Shown here: positions 7,112 to 15,686 of the stretch, piece by piece
How the letters are laid out: each line of letters opens with the position of its first letter
Position numbering within the stretch: the stretch's first letter is position 1
Assembly (NCBI GenBank): GCA_003222535.1
Contig: QHWJ01000249.1
Coordinates: 1 to 64,000, forward strand
DNA length: 64,000 bases
Direction: 5' to 3'
DNA from: Acidobacteriota bacterium
GTDB lineage: Bacteria > Acidobacteriota > Vicinamibacteria > Vicinamibacterales > CAVVIG01
Notes under the pieces: generated by a model
Told to the model about the DNA's origin: nothing
What the model saw: only the letters and a program-made list of their open reading frames with translations
Database searches by the model: none
Translations under genes and position numbers: made by a program

Positions 7112-9169
7112 GTGAAGGTCGGTGCGGGTCTTCTCGTTGGTCTCGGTGCGGCCGCGCTCATTCTCCTGATCGATACACTGCTCAGCGCCGGTTCGCGCGG
7201 GGGGCTCAGCCCCTTCGAGCTCGTCGAGCTCAGAACCTACGACTGGCGTCTTGTGCACACTGCGAGGCCGCAAGCTGCGGGCCGCGACATCGCGCTGGTC
7301 GAGATCGACGAATACTCCCTCCGCAATCTTCAGGCGAACGCGGGCCGCTGGCCGTGGCCCCGGATCGTGCATTCGTGGCTGCTCGACTACCTGATGCGCG
7401 GGCCCGCGAAGGTGATTGCCTATGACGTGAACTTTGCCGAAGCTGACACGCGCCGGGGGTTCGACTTCGGTGCGGACACCGCATCGGGAGCCGAGTCCGA
7501 TCAGGCGCTGGTCGACGCCGTAAAAGCCGCCGGAAACGTCATCCTGGTGGCCGACGCCACCTACGAGGCACGTGAAGGCCAGATGCCCCCCTTGTCTGAA
7601 AGCGGCTTCACGGTGGCGGCTGCACCCGGCTTCATCGAGCGGCGCGTCGTCTATCCGCCGTTCAAGACGCTCGCGGCCGCCGCAGCAGGCATCGGCCACA
7701 ACCTGTTCATGCTCGACGCCGACGGCCCGCTGCGGCACACGGTTCCGCTCGTCCGATCCGGCAGCCGTGCGATCCCCTCGCTCGGCCTCGCGGTGGCCAT
7801 GCGCGTCGCCGCGATCAGGCCGTCCGATGTCCGTCTCGACGACTTTGGAGCGCGAGCCTCTCCGCCTTCGCGTGAAGCGTCCGCGGGCCACCGGGGCGCG
7901 GTATTGAAGATCGGCGATCGCACGCAACCGCTGGCGTGGCGGCGTGTGAAATCCACAAGTGGTCCCGAGAGTTTCGTCTGGGCGTTGATCAACTTCCGGG
8001 GCCCCGCGCTGCTCGACGATCTCACCCGGGCCACCTATCCGACCTACTCGTTCTACGACCTCTTGTACTCCAGGGAGCAGATCCTCGCGGGCGTGAAGCC
8101 GAAGATCGATCCCGCGGTGTTCCGCGACAAGATCGTCTTCGTCGGCGCGACGGCTGCGGGGCTGTACGACGTCTTCGAGACGCCGTTCGCCAGCGGCAAG
8201 ATGCCGGGCATCCAGGTTCACGCCGCGGTCGTCGACGACATCCTCTCGAACCGTTTCCTGCGCGCGGCCCCGGACAGCGTCCGCATTGCGACGGTCGTCA
8301 TTGCGGCGCTGGCGATCGGCGTGGCCGCAACGACGCTGCCCGCGTGGTGGGCGGCCGGCGTGACGCTCATCGGCGTCGCGACCTTCGGATGGGCGGTGAC
8401 GCGGGCGTTCGCGGGTGGATCCTGGCTGAATTTCACGCAGCCGGTGGCGGCGACGGCGACGGCGCTCTTCGGCGGCGTCGCGTATCAGTACTTCGTCGAA
8501 GGGCGCGAGAAGCGGAAGATGAAGCGGCTGTTCGGGCAGTACGTGTCGAAGGACGTGTACGAGCAGCTCGTCGCGGACCCTGCGCGCGCGCGCCTCGGCG
8601 GCCACCGGCGCGACATGACGGTGCTCTTCTCCGACATCCGCGGCTTCACCACCGTGACGGAGCGCGGCGAGCCCGAAGAGATCGTCGGCATGCTCAACGA
8701 GTACTTCACGCGCATGGTGGAGATCGTCTTCCATCACCACGGGACGCTCGACAAGTTCGTCGGCGACATGGTGATGGCGCTCTTCGGCGCGCCGCTCGAC
8801 GATCCCGAGCATCCCGACCATGCGGTCGCCGCGGCGCTCGACATGCTCGACGCGCTGAACACGCTGAACGCGCAATGGCGGGCCGAGGGGCGGCCCGAGC
8901 TCGACATTGGAATCGGCATCAACACCGGGCCGATGATCGCCGGCAACATCGGGTCGGAAGCCATCATGAGCTACACCGTGGTGGGCGACGCGGTGAACCT
9001 GGGCTCCCGGCTCGAATCGTTGAACAAGGAGTACGGCACACGGATTATCATCAGCGAGACGACCCGCGACCGCCTCAGCCGCCGCTATCGTGTTCGCCCG
9101 CTCGGAGATGTCATCGTCAAAGGCAAGACGCGGCCGGTGGCGATCTTCGAGCTGGTGTCGCGTCTCTGA
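7112..9169 (+). CDS. CHASE2-domain class III adenylate cyclase
   Basis: The 685-residue protein has an N-terminal helix, a large extracytoplasmic CHASE2 sensor (about residues 30-390, with DWRLVHTARP, VEIDEYSLRNL and FVGATAAGLYDVFETPFA), three closely spaced helices (about 395-465) and a C-terminal cyclase domain (about 490-680). The two metal-binding aspartates are in LFSDIRGFT and FVGDMVMALFGAP, the lysine before the second is in TLDKFVGD, and VVGDAVNLGSRLE supplies the transition-state Asn and Arg. The Lys and Asp substrate residues favour ATP over GTP. It should make cAMP in response to an unknown envelope signal. Residues about 247-262 (RASPPSREASAGHRGA) look like an in-frame palindromic repeat inserted in CHASE2. 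A channel with a cyclic-nucleotide domain lies 1.4 kb downstream. GTG start, possibly leaderless. Confidence 0.9.
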   Translation: MKVGAGLLVGLGAAALILLIDTLLSAGSRGGLSPFELVELRTYDWRLVHTARPQAAGRDIALVEIDEYSLRNLQANAGRWPWPRIVHSWLLDYLMRGPAKVIAYDVNFAEADTRRGFDFGADTASGAESDQALVDAVKAAGNVILVADATYEAREGQMPPLSESGFTVAAAPGFIERRVVYPPFKTLAAAAAGIGHNLFMLDADGPLRHTVPLVRSGSRAIPSLGLAVAMRVAAIRPSDVRLDDFGARASPPSREASAGHRGAVLKIGDRTQPLAWRRVKSTSGPESFVWALINFRGPALLDDLTRATYPTYSFYDLLYSREQILAGVKPKIDPAVFRDKIVFVGATAAGLYDVFETPFASGKMPGIQVHAAVVDDILSNRFLRAAPDSVRIATVVIAALAIGVAATTLPAWWAAGVTLIGVATFGWAVTRAFAGGSWLNFTQPVAATATALFGGVAYQYFVEGREKRKMKRLFGQYVSKDVYEQLVADPARARLGGHRRDMTVLFSDIRGFTTVTERGEPEEIVGMLNEYFTRMVEIVFHHHGTLDKFVGDMVMALFGAPLDDPEHPDHAVAAALDMLDALNTLNAQWRAEGRPELDIGIGINTGPMIAGNIGSEAIMSYTVVGDAVNLGSRLESLNKEYGTRIIISETTRDRLSRRYRVRPLGDVIVKGKTRPVAIFELVSRL

Positions 9170-9274
9170 CGTTCGTTGTCGCACCCGGCGGCGGCGAGGG
9201 CGCCCGGATGCAAACGAACTGCAGAGACCCGATGCCATGGGCCGTCGAAACTCCGGTGAAGGATGAGGGCCCAG

Positions 9275-10393
9275 ATGAGAGCAGTCATTCCGGCGGTGGT
9301 ATTCGTCGCGCTGTGCTCGCCAGCCTACGCGCAGATCGGCGACCTCCTGAAGAAAGCACAGGAGATCGGGGAGCAGCAGAAGAAGAAGCTCGACGACGTC
9401 ATGATCAGCGCCGAGGAAGAGCGGCAGATCGGCGAGGAGGTCAGCGCAAAGATCCGCCAGCGGTTCGGCGTCGTCCAGAACGCTGGTGTCCACAAGTACG
9501 TGACGCTGGTCGGCACGATGGTCGCGCGGCAGTCGGAGCGGCCGGCGCTGCCCTGGACGTTCATCGTGCTCGACACGGACGGGGTCAACGCCTTCGCGTC
9601 GCCCGGCGGCATCGTGCACATCACGCGCGGGGCGCTCGGGCTCATCAGGAACGAAGCGGAGCTCGCGGGCGTGCTGGCGCACGAGATCGGTCACGTCGCC
9701 CACAAGCACACGGTCAACGCGATCGAGAAGAGCCACGCCGTCAAGATGGGGACCAGCGCGACGATGGCCGATCGCGCGCCGTTCCTCGATCAGCTGACCA
9801 ACAAGGCCTACGAGATGGTGCTCGAGAACGCGTTCGATCGCGGCGACGAGGCCGATGCCGACAAGGCGTCGGTGCAATACACGCAGAAGGCCGGCTACGC
9901 GTCGGGAACGCTCGCCGACTTCCTCGCGCGGCTCGACGACCGCAACAAGGATCAGCCGGCGCGCAACGGCCTGTTTGCCTCGCATCCGGAGACCAGGGAA
10001 CGGATCGAGAAGATCCGTCGGCAGGCCGGGACGAAGACAACCGCGTCCGTCGAGGCGCGCTACAAGCAGCACATCAAGTACGAACCGATACCCATCACAT
10101 CGATCGCGGCGGTCGAAGACGGATCGGCCGGATTGACCGGATCGACGTCGAGAAAGTCCGGCGACAAGAGCAAGGACAAGAAACCGGCCGAGGAGCCGAA
10201 GAAGAAAGGATTCGGTCTCGGCAACCTGATCCCGACCGTGGCGCCCGAGAGCAAGTCGGCGCAGGTGTCGGCGTCGGGCGGCGCGCGAGGAGTCGGCCCC
10301 GATCGCGCGGCCAGGGGCGGCGGAAATGCCACCGTCGTGAAGGTCGTCGTCAGCGACGCCGAGCTGGAGACGTTCAGGAAGGGCATCGCCTGA
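9275..10393 (+). CDS. Exported M48-family zinc metalloprotease
   Basis: The protein has 372 residues from the ATG at 9275; an in-frame ATG at 9263 would add four. It begins with a signal peptide (MRAVIPAVVFVALCSPAYA) and has the M48 zinc site HEIGH at residues 136-140, with the third ligand Glu at about 192 in RGDEADADK, followed by the typical SHPETRERIE near residue 235. It is related to the BepA/LoiP group of periplasmic proteases that clear misassembled outer-membrane proteins, but lacks TPR repeats. The C-terminal 120 residues are a lysine-, serine- and glycine-rich low-complexity tail of unknown use. It is separated from the cyclase by about 100 bp on the same strand. Confidence 0.88.
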   Translation: MRAVIPAVVFVALCSPAYAQIGDLLKKAQEIGEQQKKKLDDVMISAEEERQIGEEVSAKIRQRFGVVQNAGVHKYVTLVGTMVARQSERPALPWTFIVLDTDGVNAFASPGGIVHITRGALGLIRNEAELAGVLAHEIGHVAHKHTVNAIEKSHAVKMGTSATMADRAPFLDQLTNKAYEMVLENAFDRGDEADADKASVQYTQKAGYASGTLADFLARLDDRNKDQPARNGLFASHPETRERIEKIRRQAGTKTTASVEARYKQHIKYEPIPITSIAAVEDGSAGLTGSTSRKSGDKSKDKKPAEEPKKKGFGLGNLIPTVAPESKSAQVSASGGARGVGPDRAARGGGNATVVKVVVSDAELETFRKGIA

Positions 10394-10410
10394 CGTCCAA
10401 CGACTGATGC

Positions 10411-10436
10411 GGCGACCCTAAAAGGGTCGCCCTACG
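10411..10436. repeat. REP-like palindrome (GGCGACCC...GGGTCGCC) with CCTACG tail
   Basis: GGCGACCCTAAAAGGGTCGCC is a perfect short hairpin followed by CTACG. The hairpin-plus-CTACG form recurs at 17503-17653, 47347-47371 and 48117-48183. Its place just after the protease stop fits an mRNA-end stabiliser or terminator. Confidence 0.6.
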
Positions 10437-10447
10437 AGCGTGAACTA

Positions 10448-10552
10448 GGTCCTTGGTTCTTGGTTCTTCGTGCTTGGTCCGTCCAACGGTCCCTGGTCCT
10501 TGGTGCGCGGACGGGACCAAGAACGGACCGAGCACCAAGAACCAAGAACAAA
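10448..10552. repeat. Inverted-repeat element of GGTCCTTGG words (copy 1)
   Basis: The left half repeats GGTCCTTGGTTCTTGGTTCT and CTTGGTCCGTCC; the right half has the complements GGACGGGACCAAGAACGGAC and CACCAAGAACCAAGAAC. The whole could fold into one long hairpin. It lies between the convergent protease and MscS genes. A second, longer copy is at 23104-23294. Confidence 0.75.
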
Positions 10553-10605
10553 GGCCGTCGCTTCACATCGCAGTTTGTCAGACAGTGTTCAGCGCAGGAT
10601 GCGGT

Positions 10606-12024
10606 TCAGCCCGACAGGCGCAGGAACCGGCGCACGCGGGCGACGAAGGTCTGGGGCGTTTCCGCGGCGCCGCCGGGCGTCCGGGTCGCGCGGTGGCGCT
10701 CGAGCCCGGCCCGCCTCGTCTCGACCGCCGCGGCGACGCGTTCGACGATCGCCCTGTCCGCCAGGACGACGCGGCGGAAGGATTCGGCGCTGATTTCGAT
10801 CAGCTCGCAGTCGCTGACGGCCGCGACGGTCGCGCTGCGCGCGTCGCCGGTCAGCAGCGACATCTCACCGAAGAACGCGCCTTCACGCAGCCGCGCCACC
10901 TCGCCGTCGGTCTGCGAGAGCGTCACCGCCGCTTCGCCTCGCGCCAGCACGAACATCGACGCGCCCGGCTCGCCTTCACCGACGATCACTTCGCCCGCCG
11001 CGTAGAGGACGGTGCGGGACGCGCCGGCGAGCTGCGCCCGCTGCTCGCCGGTCAGCGACGCCAGGATCTCCACGCCGTCGAGCGACCGTGCCCGCGCGCC
11101 CTCGTCTGGCGGCGCGGCGCTCACGCCCTGCTCGATCTGCACTTGAATCGGGTACGGAATCGTCACGCCATGACGCCGGAAGGCGTAGTAAATGCGCGTG
11201 CGGATGAGATCGCGCACGCGCTCGTCGGCCGCGAAGTCGGCCGTCCACACCCGCACTCGATAGGTGATCGCGGACGCCGCGAAGTCGGCGACCAGTACCT
11301 CCGGCGCGGGGTCCGCCATCAGCAGCGGCGCCCCTTGAAGGGCCGAGAGAATCACCGCCTTCACCTCGTTCGGGGGCGTGTCATAGCTGGCGCCGACCTC
11401 CACCTCCACTCGTGTGTCGAGCGTCGGCTCGGAGTAGTTCGTAATCGTGTCGCGCGACAGCGCGCTGTTCGGCACCACGACGAAATTTCCCTGTTTGGTG
11501 CGGATCTTCGTGGCGCGCCACGTGATTTCGCTGACCATGCCGTCCTTGCCGCCGATCGTCACCCAATGGCCGACGCGGAACGGCTTCTCGATCTGAATGG
11601 CGAGGCCGGCGAAGAGGTTGCCGAGCGTGTCCTGCAGCGCGAAGCCGACGACGACCGCGCCGACGGCCGTCGCGGCGACGATCTTGTCCTGAAAGAAGAG
11701 CATCGCCGCGAGCCCGAACAGCCCGATCACGAGCGCGTCCTGCACGATATGCGGGAAGCGATCGGGAATCCGATCCTCACGCCAGGGATTGATGACGATC
11801 GAGACGAGGGCGTTCGCGATGCCGAAGGCGAGAAGCAGCGGGCTGGCGGTCCGGATCTGCGTGACGACGTCGGCGGGCAGCCGGCCGAACGCGACCAGCG
11901 CGGCAGCCACCGTGTAGGCCGCGAAGAGCGCGGACGAGATCAGCAGCCGGCTGCGAACGTGCCGGTTGATGCTCGCGCCTCGAAACGCGAGCGCGGTCAC
12001 GAGAAGCGCAAGCCCGACGATCAT
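10606..12024 (-). CDS. MscS-type channel with C-terminal cyclic-nucleotide-binding domain
   Basis: The 472-residue protein has four hydrophobic segments in the first 150 residues, the last being the pore-lining MscS TM3 (AVGAVVVGFALQDTLGNLFA), then the beta domain (IEKPFRVGHWVTIGG, FVVVPNSALSRDTITNYS) and the alpha/beta vestibule region. Residues about 310-440 form a cNMP-binding domain with the phosphate cassette FFGEMSLLTGDARSATV, including the Glu and Arg that contact the cyclic nucleotide. This is the layout of bacterial cyclic-nucleotide-gated channels of the MscS superfamily, which respond poorly or not at all to stretch. The nearby CHASE2 adenylate cyclase could supply cAMP; that link is inference from proximity. 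ATG start; about 55 bp after the upstream oxidoreductase gene on the same strand. Confidence 0.9.
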   Translation of the reverse strand: MIVGLALLVTALAFRGASINRHVRSRLLISSALFAAYTVAAALVAFGRLPADVVTQIRTASPLLLAFGIANALVSIVINPWREDRIPDRFPHIVQDALVIGLFGLAAMLFFQDKIVAATAVGAVVVGFALQDTLGNLFAGLAIQIEKPFRVGHWVTIGGKDGMVSEITWRATKIRTKQGNFVVVPNSALSRDTITNYSEPTLDTRVEVEVGASYDTPPNEVKAVILSALQGAPLLMADPAPEVLVADFAASAITYRVRVWTADFAADERVRDLIRTRIYYAFRRHGVTIPYPIQVQIEQGVSAAPPDEGARARSLDGVEILASLTGEQRAQLAGASRTVLYAAGEVIVGEGEPGASMFVLARGEAAVTLSQTDGEVARLREGAFFGEMSLLTGDARSATVAAVSDCELIEISAESFRRVVLADRAIVERVAAAVETRRAGLERHRATRTPGGAAETPQTFVARVRRFLRLSG

Positions 12025-12078
12025 TGAAGGCGGTTGATTTCGTTGCCAGGACGTGCGTCCCGCCCGGCGTCACCGAAC

Positions 12079-13329
12079 TCACTGCCGCATGGCCGCCATG
12101 CGATCGAAGAGTTCTTTGAGCAGCAGGACCCCCGCTTCAGCCTCCTGCCGGTTCGGTTCCTCGTTGGCATCGTTCCAGCCATAATCGTCGCCACCGGGAA
12201 TCGGCTGCACGACGATGCCATCCCGCCGCGCCACCACATTCAGGTCCTTGTACACCAGGCTGTAGTGGACGTCTTCCTGCGGAATCAGCCAGGCGATCTG
12301 CCCCCGCACCGGTACGATGCTCTCATCCGACCAGAGCTTCCTGCCGCCATACCCCGGGCAACTGATGATCACTCTCTGCGGCACCGATGCCACATCCTGC
12401 GGCGACTGAAACTCCCTTGTCTCGATCACGCCGCCGGCAATCAGGAAGTCGTTCATCAGCTGCCGCGAGTAGTCGGCGATATTGAACGTCATCCGCGATG
12501 TCCGACTCGCGTACTTCGTCGGAAACGGATGCGTCCCCGGTGGCAAATCCTGCAAGTCCGGCGTGATGTCCGCTATTCGCGGCTCGTAGTGCGCAAAGTC
12601 ATGGGTCGCGGAGTCCTCCGGCTGCTTCGCCGGCCCCGGGCTCGCCTCTCGTCGCTCAGCCCCATTGCCTTCTGACGGTGCCGTGTCCGAGAGCCTGTAC
12701 GCATCCGTCCACTCAATCGGAGTTCCCGGCAGGCCGAGGTAGCTCTGATACATGGCAAACGACGTCCGCGCCATCGCCTCCCACTGGGCGCCGAACTCCG
12801 GGGCCGCAGCCGACGTCAACGCGATGCGCGAGTCCGGACTCCACACGCCCGTCGCCCTCGACGACCGCACGTACGGCGGCCGTTCCTTCGCAAAGATCGT
12901 CACGCGCAGCCCCGTTCGCTGCGCCGTGATCGCCGCCGTCAAACCGAGCGCCCCGCAACCGATCACCGCCACGTCGCGGCTTCCCGTCGCAGCCTCGCGA
13001 GCCTTTTTCACCGCGATATCAGCAGCCCCCCACGACAGCGACCACCCGCTTCCGCCGTGTCCAAAGTTGTGCACGACAACCTTGTTGCCCACGTGCTCGA
13101 CGTCCGTCCTTGGCCCCGCGGCGCGAAACGGCCTCAGGCAAACCGTCGTTCGGAAGATCCGGTCGACATGGGCCCGTATCGGAACGATCGGCCCCACCGC
13201 GTCGTAAAACGGCAGCGCCTGCACCCCGCCCGCCGCAGGAGCACTCCCGCGTCTCCCGCATCCGGCGAGGCCGGCCAGGCCCAATCCGGCAAACGCGCCC
13301 GACTGCCGCAAGAAGGACCGACGATTCAT
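12079..13329 (-). CDS. Tat-exported FAD-dependent oxidoreductase (DAO family)
   Basis: The protein has 416 residues. The start MNRRSFLRQSGAFAGLGLAG is a twin-arginine signal with a following Cys (LAGCGRR) that may be lipidated. The dinucleotide-binding region is DVAVIGCGALGLTAAITAQR, and the C-terminal IPGGDDYGWNDANEEPNR fits the second FAD segment of D-amino-acid oxidase-like enzymes. The substrate is probably an amine or amino acid in the periplasm, but this cannot be settled. I chose the ATG at 13329 because the signal peptide starts there; the frame stays open upstream only through repeat DNA. A loop at about residues 225-245 (AERREASPGPAKQPED) is encoded by a palindromic, repeat-like segment (12610-12660). 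Confidence 0.82.
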   Translation of the reverse strand: MNRRSFLRQSGAFAGLGLAGLAGCGRRGSAPAAGGVQALPFYDAVGPIVPIRAHVDRIFRTTVCLRPFRAAGPRTDVEHVGNKVVVHNFGHGGSGWSLSWGAADIAVKKAREAATGSRDVAVIGCGALGLTAAITAQRTGLRVTIFAKERPPYVRSSRATGVWSPDSRIALTSAAAPEFGAQWEAMARTSFAMYQSYLGLPGTPIEWTDAYRLSDTAPSEGNGAERREASPGPAKQPEDSATHDFAHYEPRIADITPDLQDLPPGTHPFPTKYASRTSRMTFNIADYSRQLMNDFLIAGGVIETREFQSPQDVASVPQRVIISCPGYGGRKLWSDESIVPVRGQIAWLIPQEDVHYSLVYKDLNVVARRDGIVVQPIPGGDDYGWNDANEEPNRQEAEAGVLLLKELFDRMAAMRQ

Positions 13330-13437
13330 GGGCGCATCTCCTGACGTTCGCCGTGAGGCCGGCACCACTTCACGACCCGACGCGAATGTCCCCCGATGGT
13401 TTGCGCAGAGGCCGGCCGTGCCGGCGCCGCACGAGCG

Positions 13438-13645
13438 CTTAACAGCCCGTGGTGAAAGTCCGGCTGCATTCGGGGCCCCCAGCGCGGCTGCCGCGCTGGG
13501 GACCCCGTTCGGCCGGCGATGCATCCCCGCTGGCTGCGTTCCTCCTCCCTCAAATATTCCCGATATTCTCAGTCGTCGCGCCTTGCCATCGGGGCGCCTC
13601 GCCGGCCTCGGTGCGACGCCGGGACTTTCACCACGGGCTGTTAAG
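13438..13645. mobile_element. MITE-like element with 24-bp perfect terminal inverted repeats
   Basis: CTTAACAGCCCGTGGTGAAA plus GTCC at 13438-13461 reappears as an exact reverse complement at the right end (13622-13645), giving a 208-bp element with 24-bp perfect termini. Inside is a strong hairpin (CCAGCGCGGCTGCCGCGCTGG at about 13479-13499) and no gene. Long perfect termini without coding content are typical of non-autonomous transposable elements, though a structured REP/BIME element is also possible. No clear target duplication can be seen; the termini end in CTTAA/TTAAG. It occupies the gap of about 420 bp upstream of the Tat oxidoreductase. Confidence 0.72.
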
Positions 13646-13753
13646 AGCGTAGTGCACGACTGCCCGGCGGCCAAACAGTCACCTTCGCCCGCGAATGAGG
13701 CGTTCGCGACCATAGGAACGATTAGCCATTAGATGGCCATCCGCCACTAGCCT

Positions 13754-14854
13754 TCAGCCATTGATTGCCTCAGCCACGTAGTCGATCTGCGCCTCGGTCA
13801 GCTCCGCATACATCGGGAGCGAAAGAATGCGCGCCGAGGCGGCCTCGGTCGCGGGGAAATCCCCGGCCTTGTAGCCGAGCCAGGCGCAGGCTTCCTGCAG
13901 ATGTGCCGGGACCGGGTAGTGGATTCCGGTGTCGATCTCACGTGCGCGGAGCCGGTGCTGCACGGCGTCCCGCTGGCCCGTTTCGATCACGTAGAGATGA
14001 TAAACGTGCTCGATGCCGGCCGGCGCCGTCGGAGTCCGCACGCGACGTGCGAGCCGCGCGGCGTATGCGTCGGCGTGGCGGCGCCTCGCCGCGTTCCAGC
14101 CGTCCAGATGCGGCAGCTTGACGCGAAGCACGGCGGCCTGCAGCGCATCGAGCCGCGAGTTGGTGCCGGCGATGGCATGGTGGTACTTCACGCGCTGGCC
14201 GTAGTTGCGCAGCAGCCGCAGCTGTTCGGCGGCACGATCGTCGTCGGTCGTGATCATTCCGCCGTCGCCGAACGCGCCGAGATTCTTCGACGGATAGAAG
14301 CTGAACGCCGCGGCGTGGCCGAAGCTGCCCGCCCGCCGTCCCTTGTATCGCGCGCCGTGGGCCTGCGCGGCATCCTCGATCACCAACAGGCCGTGCCGCC
14401 GCGCGACCGCCAGGACGGCGTCAAGGTCGACCGGCTGGCCGTAGAGATGCACCGGCACGATGGCGCGTGTTCGCGAATTGATCGCCGCCGCGAGGGCGTC
14501 CGGGTCGATGGTGTAGGAGGACGGGTCCATGTCGACGAGGACCGGCCGCGCGCCGACCGCGGTAATCGCCTGGACCGTCGCGATGAAGGTGTTGGCCGCG
14601 GTGATGACTTCGTCGCCCGCGCCCACGCCGAACGCACCGAGCGCCAGCTCGATTGCGGAGAGACCTGTGGCGACGCCAATCGCATGGCGCGTCCCGATGA
14701 AGGCGGCGTACTCCGCCTCGAAGCGCTCGACCGCTGCACCCAGGATGAAGTCGGCGCGCGCGATCACCTCTCGAACCGCCCGGTCCAATTCGCCGCTGAT
14801 CGGCGCGTGCTGCGCGCGGAGATCGACGAACGGCACATGCATGGTGGCAATCAT
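13754..14854 (-). CDS. DegT/DnrJ/EryC1/StrS aminotransferase, sugar-nucleotide type
   Basis: This is a PLP enzyme of 366 residues that aminates a keto-sugar nucleotide. The N-terminus (MHVPFVDLRAQHAPISGEL), GTRHAIGVATGLSAIELAL, NTFIATVQAITAVGARPVLV, IEDAAQAHGARYKGRR and the PLP-lysine motif FSFYPSKNLGAFGDGG are all family hallmarks. It starts at an ATG (14854) sharing ATGA with the stop of the glycosyltransferase upstream; an ATG at 14842 is possible. Its partners are a Gfo/Idh/MocA dehydrogenase and a hexapeptide acetyltransferase. Together they look like the WlbA-WlbC-WlbB (WbpB-E-D) set that makes 3-acetamido sugars, so it is probably the C3 transaminase. The uronate-forming dehydrogenase is not in the window. 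Confidence 0.9.
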   Translation of the reverse strand: MIATMHVPFVDLRAQHAPISGELDRAVREVIARADFILGAAVERFEAEYAAFIGTRHAIGVATGLSAIELALGAFGVGAGDEVITAANTFIATVQAITAVGARPVLVDMDPSSYTIDPDALAAAINSRTRAIVPVHLYGQPVDLDAVLAVARRHGLLVIEDAAQAHGARYKGRRAGSFGHAAAFSFYPSKNLGAFGDGGMITTDDDRAAEQLRLLRNYGQRVKYHHAIAGTNSRLDALQAAVLRVKLPHLDGWNAARRRHADAYAARLARRVRTPTAPAGIEHVYHLYVIETGQRDAVQHRLRAREIDTGIHYPVPAHLQEACAWLGYKAGDFPATEAASARILSLPMYAELTEAQIDYVAEAING

Positions 14855-15558
14855 CGTTTCAATCCAAGGCCCAGATAGACGACCGGCCGGATGATGCTCC
14901 ACCAGTCGGCCAGGCCGCGCATTTTCGTATATCCCAGCTCGTGCGGCGGGTAGATTTTGGTCACGGGCACTTCGACATGCCGGTATCCGAGCCGGATGGT
15001 CTTCAGCAGCAGGTACGGCTCGAGCTCGTATCGGTCGAGCCACGCCTGGCGCCAGTCGATTCGCGGATCGCGAAGCAACTCGGTGCGAAACGCGCGAAAT
15101 CCGTTGGTGCTCTCGGTGACGCGCTTCCCGGCCGTCATCGACACGATCAGCGGATGGACCACCCGCGTGCCGAACACGCGATACTCCGGCATATTACCGA
15201 ACCCGCCCCCGCCGAGATAGCGCGACCCCTGAACGAAATCGGCGGTGCCGTTCAGGATCGGCTGAAGCAGCGCCGGAATCTCGAGCGGCTCGTCCTTGTC
15301 GTTCCCTGCCTGGATCACCAGAACCTCGTAGCCTTTGTCCAGCGCGTACTGGAACACGCGTTTCATCGACGCGCCAACGCCCTGATTCGTCTCGTTTCGA
15401 AGAACGACGACGCCCGGGTCGATGCCGACGAGCGCGCCGTCGGTCGATCCGTCGTCGTGCACGAGCAGATCGTACGCGCGGTTCCGCGGGTGACGGGCGA
15501 GCGTTCGGCGGATCTTCTCGCCTTCGTTGTACGCGAAGGCGGCGGCCAGGACGCGCAT
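14851..15558 (-). CDS. Family 2 glycosyltransferase, DPM1-like
   Basis: The 235-residue protein has a GT-A fold. It shows AFAYNEGEKIRRTL at the start, the nucleotide-sugar DDGSTDG, a DxD-equivalent QAGNDKDEP and QGSRYLGGGGFGNMPEYR typical of polyprenyl-phosphate mannosyl/glucosyl transferases and related cell-surface transferases. No membrane segment beyond a weak C-terminal one is seen. It overlaps the aminotransferase by four bases (ATGA), so it belongs to the surface-sugar operon. Acceptor and donor are unknown. Confidence 0.88.
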   Translation of the reverse strand: MRVLAAAFAYNEGEKIRRTLARHPRNRAYDLLVHDDGSTDGALVGIDPGVVVLRNETNQGVGASMKRVFQYALDKGYEVLVIQAGNDKDEPLEIPALLQPILNGTADFVQGSRYLGGGGFGNMPEYRVFGTRVVHPLIVSMTAGKRVTESTNGFRAFRTELLRDPRIDWRQAWLDRYELEPYLLLKTIRLGYRHVEVPVTKIYPPHELGYTKMRGLADWWSIIRPVVYLGLGLKR

Positions 15559-15591
15559 TCTAGCCTCGTGAGCGGGCCGCTTCTGTCCATC

Positions 15592-15659
15592 GCTCGTCCT
15601 GAGCCTGTCGAAGGGCGAGCCGCCGAGATGGCTCGTGGTTCGACAGGCTCACCACGAGC
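15592..15659. repeat. Paired palindromic repeats (CCTGAGCCTGTCGAAGG family)
   Basis: GCTCGTCCTGAGCCTGTCGA and, after a short spacer, GCTCGTGGTTCGACAGGCTC face each other and share the CCTGTCGAA core. They lie between the acetyltransferase stop and the glycosyltransferase start within the sugar operon. Related copies are at 28212-28310. Confidence 0.7.
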
Positions 15660-15686
15660 GTGTTCAGACACATCGCGCGCACAACG

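Noticed and set aside
7097-10072. Very long antisense open frame across the cyclase and protease genes
   Set aside because: The plus strand encodes textbook CHASE2/cyclase and M48 motifs. The antisense product is Arg/His/Asp-rich, as expected from high-GC mirror reading.
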